Source of the DNA: Verrucomicrobiia bacterium
Lineage (GTDB): Bacteria; Verrucomicrobiota; Verrucomicrobiia; JABWAM01
DNA length: 64,000 nt
Assembly (NCBI GenBank): GCA_028687435.1
Contig: JAQUAF010000006.1
Location: 1-64,000, forward strand
Direction: 5' to 3'
Positions 59,312-64,000 of the stretch are shown here, piece by piece. Below the pieces are notes generated by a model. It made no database searches and was not told the DNA's origin. It worked only from the letters and a program-made list of their open reading frames with translations. Numbering within the stretch: position 1 is the first letter of the stretch; each line of letters starts with the position of its first letter. The translations under genes were made by a program, and so were the position numbers.

Positions 59312-59592
59312 TTAATTCAATGTTAAGGAATTTCAATGTTTGGCGAAAAAGGCGGTGCAGGAGCCCCGCCTGCGTGGCCAAAGCCACATCCGCCTTCGCA
59401 CGAGTGCTACGGCGAGACAGGTCAGCGTGGCGACGGCCCGCCCTCCATTTGCTGCGAAATGAATGGAGGGCGGGGCTCCCGCACCGCCTTGCCGGTTTTC
59501 TGCATCGTGCACTTGTCTCGCCGAAGTGCCGCCACAAGCGAGACGAAGGCGGATCGAGCGTCAAGCCGTCGGGCCTTGGGTCCGGCTTAATT
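59312..59592 (-). repeat. GC-rich fold-back repeat family, long copy E
   Basis: Begins TTCAATGTTAAGGAATTTCA and contains GGCGGTGCAGGAGCCCCGCC, GTGGCCAAAGCCACATCCGC, the paired GC arm and CTCGCCGAAGTGCC, ending GGCTTAATTT. It has the same orientation as copy C. Confidence 0.8.
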
Positions 59593-59598
59593 TACGAA

Positions 59599-59660
59599 TC
59601 CTAACAGACTAAAAGCCTAATAGTCTAACGGTCTAATCTCCTAACAGTCTAATAGCGTAA
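59599..59660 (+). repeat. 5'-polarity array before the second SDR gene
   Basis: CTAACAGA, CTAAAAGC, CTAATAGT, CTAACGGT, CTAATCTC, CTAACAGT, CTAATAGC and GTAAC: eight 8-base units in perfect register, 11 bases before the GTG. Confidence 0.8.
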
Positions 59661-59671
59661 CCCCCCGCCCC

Positions 59672-60685
59672 GTGTCAAAAGCGAATAAAAAGAATCCCGG
59701 CGATTTATTCCTGGTCATCGGCAGCAATTCCTTTTCCGGGTCCCATTTTGTGGCGCACCTTCTTGAAAAGGGTGCGCAAGTCCTGGGCGTCAGCCGTTCT
59801 CCCGAGCCACATCGTGTTTTTCTGCCCTACCGTTGGGGGGACTGCCGGAACTTTCGCTTTCATCAATTGGATTTGAATCATGACCACCGCCAGATGGTTC
59901 GCTTGATTGAGAAGAAACGCCCTGCTTATGTCGTCAATTTTGCCGCCCAAGGCATGGTGGCGCAGAGTTGGGAAAAGCCGGTGGACTGGTTCATGACCAA
60001 TACCGTGGCCATGGTGCGGTTGCACGATGCCTTGCGAAAATTTGATTTCATCAAAAAGTTTGTCCAGGCTTCAACGCCTGAAGTGTACGGAAACACCAGA
60101 GGCGCGGTACGGGAAACCGCCCCTTTCAATCCCAGCACACCCTATGCGATTTCCAAGGCGGCCTGCGACATGAGTCTTCTGGCCTATGCCAGAGCCTTCG
60201 ATTTTCCCGTGGCATTGACCCGTTCCGCGAATGTTTGCGGCCCCGGCCAGCAGCTTTACCGCATCATTCCCAAGACCATCCTGTGCATTTTGACCGGACA
60301 AAAACTCAAATTGGAGGGAGGCGGTTTGTCGGTGCGTTCCTTCATCCATATCCGGGATGTTTGCGAGGGAACCTGGCTGGCAGCCACCAGGGCGCCATCC
60401 GGAAGCATCTATCATCTTTCCACCGACCGGCGGGTGACCATCCGATGCCTGGTGGAATTGATTTGCCGCCGCCTTGGCGCGAACTTTGCCGATTGCGTCG
60501 AAGTGGCGCCGGCGCGCAAGGCTCAGGATGCCGCTTATCTCCTGGACTGGCGCAAGGCCCGCGAAGAATTGAAATGGCGGCCGCGGATATCCCTGGAAAA
60601 AATTGTGGCGGAAACAGCCGCCTGGACACGGAAAAATCTGGCGGTCTTGCGAAAACAACCGGCGGTTTACCGGCACAAACAGTGA
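59672..60685 (+). CDS. GDP-mannose/dTDP-glucose dehydratase-like SDR
   Basis: This 337-residue protein has a Rossmann start FLVIGSNSFSGSHFVAHLL, DYVVNFAAQGMV-type motif (AYVVNFAAQGMVAQSW), QASTPEVYGN, the catalytic tyrosine-lysine in PYAISKAACDMSL and RSANVCGPGQQLYRIIPKT. These are features of 4,6-dehydratases, but the substrate cannot be fixed. Start GTG follows directly on the tandem array. The 300-base spacer after it holds dispersed repeats. Confidence 0.82.
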   Translation: MSKANKKNPGDLFLVIGSNSFSGSHFVAHLLEKGAQVLGVSRSPEPHRVFLPYRWGDCRNFRFHQLDLNHDHRQMVRLIEKKRPAYVVNFAAQGMVAQSWEKPVDWFMTNTVAMVRLHDALRKFDFIKKFVQASTPEVYGNTRGAVRETAPFNPSTPYAISKAACDMSLLAYARAFDFPVALTRSANVCGPGQQLYRIIPKTILCILTGQKLKLEGGGLSVRSFIHIRDVCEGTWLAATRAPSGSIYHLSTDRRVTIRCLVELICRRLGANFADCVEVAPARKAQDAAYLLDWRKAREELKWRPRISLEKIVAETAAWTRKNLAVLRKQPAVYRHKQ

Positions 60686-60760
60686 TTTGCATGGATCGGA
60701 TGAAATGTGAAATTCACATCGATAGACAGGATCAATGCCGGCCTCTAGATTCCTTGAAAA

Positions 60761-60839
60761 CCAAAATATGATATTAAAAAATCAAAATTTTGAACCGCCA
60801 TGGCACCAGATCATTTTTAATTTTTACTTTTGAATTGCG
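60761..60839 (-). repeat. 79-base dispersed repeat, copy 2
   Basis: Inverse copy of 17368-17446 with a handful of differences (for example AATATCAT for AACATCAT and TGGTGCC for TGGCACC). Confidence 0.75.
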
Positions 60840-60904
60840 AGGCTTTGCCTTGCCTGCCTCGCCGCAATCGGATGAAGGCGGGTTGGTCTGAGGCAAAGCC
60901 TCGC
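60837..60904. terminator. 14-base-stem hairpin
   Basis: GCGAGGCTTTGCCT (60837-60850) pairs exactly with AGGCAAAGCCTCGC (60891-60904). The loop is 40 bases and no T-run follows, so a repeat-derived hairpin is as likely as a terminator. Confidence 0.35.
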
Positions 60905-60987
60905 TAGAATTAAGCCATCCCATTCATCCTGTTCATCGATGTTCAACATATCGGTTCAGGACTTAATCAAGCACAAACAATAAATTT

Positions 60988-62322
60988 ATGAGCGAAAAAG
61001 AAAACTGCCAGCCGGAAAACAAACCTTCCTCCGACGCCCTGAATTCGCTGCTTGACCAACTGATGGCGTCAAAAAACATTTTATCCGAATTGCTGATCAA
61101 TTCGGAGAAGGTGAACAATGATTTCCTTTTGCTCGTTCAGGAAAAGAGGCGCATGGCCATTGAGCATGGCATTGTCAAGGTGGCGGAGACGCTGACCCTT
61201 CTCGCGCATGGCGCGAAACAGTGCATCACCGCCCGGCATCGTTTCAAAAACCTGGCCATGCTCGATGTCGAATCGATCCTGTTCGCCGGGGAGGCTGTTC
61301 CCGAGGAGTATTACAGCTGTGTGTTTCTCGACGGCAATATCATGTTCGGCCATGATTATATTGGATTTTGTTGTGTTCCCCACACGTCTCCCGACAAGGG
61401 CAACGTGACCATCGGCCCGTTTTCCGGCGGGGACATCCCCTTGGATCTTGTCTTTTCAACAAGGGCAAAACTGAGGCTTGATAACAACCGGCCGGGCTGC
61501 GATACCCGGTGCACGGGCTGTCCTTTTCTGACCAAAAAAAACTGGCGCAAAAAATTCGCCTTCGACCGCCTGGTGCTGGCGCATATCGCGCTTTGCAACC
61601 TGAGATGCTCTTATTGCGGGGTTCCAACGTCCTCCCCGCAAACCTATGACGTCATGCCGATCCTGAATTATCTGGACAAGCATGGTTTCCTTGCCAATGA
61701 CACCTATGTCGAAATGGCGGGCGGGGAACCGGGCTTGTTCAAGGAATTCGAGGAAATCATGCAGTTTATCTTGAAACGGAAAATGTTCGTGCAAATGGCA
61801 AGCAACGCGACCATTTATTCGGAATCCGTGAAGGCAGCCCTGACCGAGGATCGATTGACCTTGTGCACCAGCATTGATTCGGGGTCCAGGGAAAGTTTCA
61901 AACGGATACGAGGCAAGGACCTGTATGATCAGGTTTGGGAAAATCTCGGACGCTATGCCGCGGTCAACAAGCGCCGTGTTGAACCCAAATATATCATCAT
62001 GGACGAAAACTCCGGCGAACCGGAGTTGCTCGGCTTTGTTGAAAAGTGCGTGGAAAAAGGAATGGCTCATTTCGTCATTTCCAGGGATGTCCGGAAATAT
62101 CGCAATTCAACCCTGGTTGAAAACGCGTTTCCCGAACAACTGCTCAATGCCGTCATCTTTCTGGCGCATGAGGCGGCCATCCGCGGATTGGCGTTTCACT
62201 TCAGCCATTTCACCGACAAGGAGATGATCAAGGTGAGGGTCGAAGTCATAAGAAAACTGATGAACAAGGATCTTGTGCGATATCAGGACCTGATCAAGAA
62301 AATCATGGAAGAGATCAAGTAA
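60988..62322 (+). CDS. Radical SAM enzyme with extra N-terminal cysteine group
   Basis: This 444-residue protein has C203-x3-C207-x2-C210 (ALCNLRCSYCGVP) and the GGEPGLFKEFEE motif (AGGEPGLF). A preceding group C171, C175, C178 (CDTRCTGC) could hold another cluster or a metal. An N-terminal helical part (about 1-95) is unique among the radical SAM proteins here. There is no clear SPASM domain at the end. The target is unknown; it sits between sugar-modifying SDRs and the transketolase pair, so a carbohydrate or a sugar-linked peptide is plausible. Confidence 0.8.
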   Translation: MSEKENCQPENKPSSDALNSLLDQLMASKNILSELLINSEKVNNDFLLLVQEKRRMAIEHGIVKVAETLTLLAHGAKQCITARHRFKNLAMLDVESILFAGEAVPEEYYSCVFLDGNIMFGHDYIGFCCVPHTSPDKGNVTIGPFSGGDIPLDLVFSTRAKLRLDNNRPGCDTRCTGCPFLTKKNWRKKFAFDRLVLAHIALCNLRCSYCGVPTSSPQTYDVMPILNYLDKHGFLANDTYVEMAGGEPGLFKEFEEIMQFILKRKMFVQMASNATIYSESVKAALTEDRLTLCTSIDSGSRESFKRIRGKDLYDQVWENLGRYAAVNKRRVEPKYIIMDENSGEPELLGFVEKCVEKGMAHFVISRDVRKYRNSTLVENAFPEQLLNAVIFLAHEAAIRGLAFHFSHFTDKEMIKVRVEVIRKLMNKDLVRYQDLIKKIMEEIK

Positions 62323-62353
62323 ATAACCCCGCCATGAGATGGATCGGCGAAAT

Positions 62354-62446
62354 ATGAAATTAGTGTGGAAAATCATGGAATGGAGGGAAAATTTTCCAAA
62401 ATGCCGCGCCATCATTCGTCAACTTATAGGCATAAGTCATGATTGA
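62354..62446 (+). CDS. Possible 30-residue leader peptide
   Basis: ATG at 62354 opens 30 codons (KLVWKIMEWRENFPK, then IIRQLIGISHD) ending inside the transketolase start (overlap ATGATTGA). It might couple translation of the next gene. No family or strong ribosome signal supports it. Confidence 0.2.
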   Translation: MKLVWKIMEWRENFPKCRAIIRQLIGISHD

Positions 62447-63266
62447 GGCTGATGAAATTCCGTTGCGCCGCCTGGCGGCGGCGATTCGGGGAAGGGTGAT
62501 TGGAATGTCCGCCCAGGCAAAAACTGCGCATCTGGGGTCGGCGCTCTCGTGCGTCGACATCCTTGTCGCCGCCTATTGGAAGATCCTCCGCCTTGATCCG
62601 TCAAAGTCTGGAGATCCATTGCGCGATCGGTTGATTTTGAGCAAGGGCCACGCTGTAAGCGCTCTTTATGCCACGCTGGCGGAAAGGGGTTTTTTCCCGA
62701 TGGCATGGTTGGATCAGTACAATCAGCCTGGCGGACGTTTGCCGGAGCAGCCGTTTCCCGGCTGCTTGCCGGGGGTCGAAGCCGCCACCGGTTCCCTTGG
62801 GCATGGTTTGCCGTTGGGGACCGGCATGGCATTAGCCGCAAAAATTCGGAACCAATCCTTCCGTGTTTTTGTTCTGATGAGCGATGGGGAATGCAATGAA
62901 GGGGCGGTTTGGGAATCCGCCATGTTTGCGCCCGCAAAAAAACTGGATAATCTTTGTGTGATGGTGGATTTCAATCGCTGGCAGGCCACCGACCGCAGTC
63001 TGGAGGTCATGAGCCTCGAACCCCTGGCCGAAAAATTCAGGGCTTTTGGATGGGATGCGGTGGAAACGGATGGCCACGATATTGGATCTCTGATTGACGC
63101 CCTGTCCAAAACAGGCGCAGTTCCCGGCAAACCTCTGGCGGTGATCGCGCACACGGTCAAGGGCAAGGGCGTGTCTTTTATGGAAGACGACAACAACTGG
63201 CATTACCGCAGTCCCAATGCCGAAGAAGTGGCGCGAGCCAGAAAAGAACTGGGGTTGCAAGATTGA
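62439..63266 (+). CDS. Transketolase N-terminal subunit
   Basis: The 275-residue protein is the thiamine-diphosphate half of a split transketolase: HLGSALSCVDILVAAYWKIL, SKGHAVSALYATLAERGF, TGSLGHGLPLGTGMALAAK and the cofactor motif MSDGECNEGAVWESAMF through VDFNRWQ. Split transketolases in surface-glycan loci are thought to make unusual ketoses or heptulose precursors rather than to serve central metabolism. The partner subunit follows 16 bases later. It probably supplies the sugar phosphate activated by the fusion enzyme at 55733, which is inference. Confidence 0.9.
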   Translation: MIEADEIPLRRLAAAIRGRVIGMSAQAKTAHLGSALSCVDILVAAYWKILRLDPSKSGDPLRDRLILSKGHAVSALYATLAERGFFPMAWLDQYNQPGGRLPEQPFPGCLPGVEAATGSLGHGLPLGTGMALAAKIRNQSFRVFVLMSDGECNEGAVWESAMFAPAKKLDNLCVMVDFNRWQATDRSLEVMSLEPLAEKFRAFGWDAVETDGHDIGSLIDALSKTGAVPGKPLAVIAHTVKGKGVSFMEDDNNWHYRSPNAEEVARARKELGLQD

Positions 63267-63282
63267 TCCGTCAGATTGCTGT

Positions 63283-64000
63283 ATGCGCAACGCTTTTGCC
63301 CAGGTGATTACGGAATTGGCGGCAACATGTCCCGAAGTGGTGCTGCTGAGCGGAGATATTGGCAACCGGCTTTTTGACCGCTTCAAAGCCGCGCACCCGG
63401 CGCGTTTTTATAATGGGGGAGTGGCCGAGGCCAATCTGGTGGGAGTGGCTTCCGGATTGGCCATGAATGGGTTCCGCCCTTTTGTTTATACCATCGCCTC
63501 TTTCATCACTTACCGGGTGGTGGAACAAATCCGGTTGGATTGCGCCTACCATCATCAGCCGGTCACCTTGGTGGGCACGGGCGCCGGATTATCCTATGCC
63601 TCATTGGGCGCGACCCATCATACCTTGGAGGATATCGGCATGTTGCGTTGCATTCCCTCCCTGAAAATCCTGTGTCCGGGGGATGCGGTTGAGTTGAGAT
63701 CCCTGTTGCCGTTGATTTTGGCCCAGCCCGATCCGGTTTATTTGAGGATTGGAAAAAAAGGTGAGCCGGTGGTTCATCAAAAGAAAAATCTGGCGTTGGA
63801 AATTGGCAGGGCCTTGCCGGTCAGGGAGGGCAGGGACGCGGTGATTTTAACCACGGGCAATATGCTGCCTGTCGGTGTGGAGACCGCCGGAATTTTGACC
63901 GCGCGCGGCATTTCAACCGGAGCGCTGAGTTTCCATACGGTAAAGCCGTTGGACGAACAGACTCTGGCCGATTGTTTTGCTTCTCACCGGGGGGTTTTTA
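63283..64000 (+). CDS. Transketolase C-terminal subunit (runs off the window)
   Basis: From the ATG at 63283 the frame stays open to the window end, giving 239 codons of an expected about 300-310. RNAFAQVITELAATCPEVVL, LSGDIGNRLFDRF, FYNGGVAEANLVGVASGLA, FVYTIASFITYRVVEQIRLD and SYASLGATHHTLEDIGML are the pyrimidine-binding domain. The C-terminal domain begins near DAVILTTGNMLPV. The active-site glutamate of the pyrimidine domain is in GVAEAN. It forms the full enzyme with the preceding gene. Confidence 0.9.
   Translation, partial: MRNAFAQVITELAATCPEVVLLSGDIGNRLFDRFKAAHPARFYNGGVAEANLVGVASGLAMNGFRPFVYTIASFITYRVVEQIRLDCAYHHQPVTLVGTGAGLSYASLGATHHTLEDIGMLRCIPSLKILCPGDAVELRSLLPLILAQPDPVYLRIGKKGEPVVHQKKNLALEIGRALPVREGRDAVILTTGNMLPVGVETAGILTARGISTGALSFHTVKPLDEQTLADCFASHRGVF

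Larger units (their letters stand above)
60709..60950. repeat. Composite repeat spacer
   Basis: ATCGATAGACAGGATC at the left is opposed by ATTCATCCTGTTCATCGATG near 60923-60945, the same pair as at 26911-27009. Between them lie the AT-rich 79-base repeat and a GC-rich hairpin. Confidence 0.6.

Noticed and set aside
58101-59660. CTAACAG arrays as a CRISPR
   Set aside because: Units are 8 bases, contiguous and degenerate, with no spacers and no cas genes.
1-64000. tRNA, rRNA or riboswitch genes
   Set aside because: I looked for cloverleaf-like and conserved RNA motifs in the spacers and found none I could support by eye; a covariance-model scan would decide.

Overview
The window comes from a Gram-negative bacterium, most plausibly of the PVC superphylum (Verrucomicrobiota, Kiritimatiellota or Lentisphaerota). 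This is inferred from its gene mix: a GH89 glycosidase and DUF5696-type protein operon behind a GntR-headed regulator with a LacI-like sensor, a prepilin with an H-X9-DG motif, LamG proteins, an LPS heptosyltransferase and O-antigen-type sugar genes. No rRNA or tRNA gene was recognised.

Layout. 1-8.8 kb: a minus-strand polysaccharide-utilisation operon (regulator, pseudopilin-like protein, GH89 alpha-N-acetylglucosaminidase, DUF5696 protein, QueG-like Fe-S protein, broken LamG protein) driven by a consensus promoter overlapped by an inverted repeat. 8.8-12.2 kb: a scrambled accessory patch with a truncated GspE/PilB-type ATPase relic, an AbrB-PIN toxin-antitoxin pair with a recognisable promoter-operator, and a decayed BglII-like restriction gene beside an intact MT-A70 methyltransferase. 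12.3-19.5 kb: FHA-MoxR ATPase, hemB, a chemoreceptor and mnmG. 19.5-28.1 kb: the origin neighbourhood, with two parS-like sites (one inside mnmG), glgC, dnaN, dnaA, a probable oriC with DnaA boxes and an AT-rich stretch, and a heptosyltransferase. 28.6-38.8 kb: tyrA, aroA, a DUF4143 ATPase, an HDOD protein, maf, a histidine kinase-receiver hybrid and a glycosyltransferase, separated by repeat-rich spacers. 39-41.5 kb: toxin-antitoxin remnants and a 161-bp MITE-like element. 41.5-64 kb: a surface-glycan locus with a CDP-6-deoxy-C-methylhexose pathway, four radical SAM enzymes interleaved with methyltransferases, glycosyltransferases, a CmcI-like protein, a nucleotidyltransferase-sugar kinase fusion, epimerases and a split transketolase.

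The genes in the last region read as one sugar-nucleotide and glycan assembly programme: CDP-glucose is made, dehydrated, epimerised, C-methylated and reduced, transferases and radical SAM enzymes act downstream, and the kinase fusion and transketolase supply a second activated sugar. The middle of that locus (about 47.6-52 kb) is visibly AT-richer than its flanks, suggesting separate acquisition.

The most unusual feature is not a gene. Spacers carry degenerate arrays of about 8-base units (CTAACAGT-like) whose orientation follows the neighbouring gene: one polarity before start codons, the reverse complement after stop codons. In three genes the array itself supplies the stop codon. Several other fold-back repeat families fill the remaining spacers.
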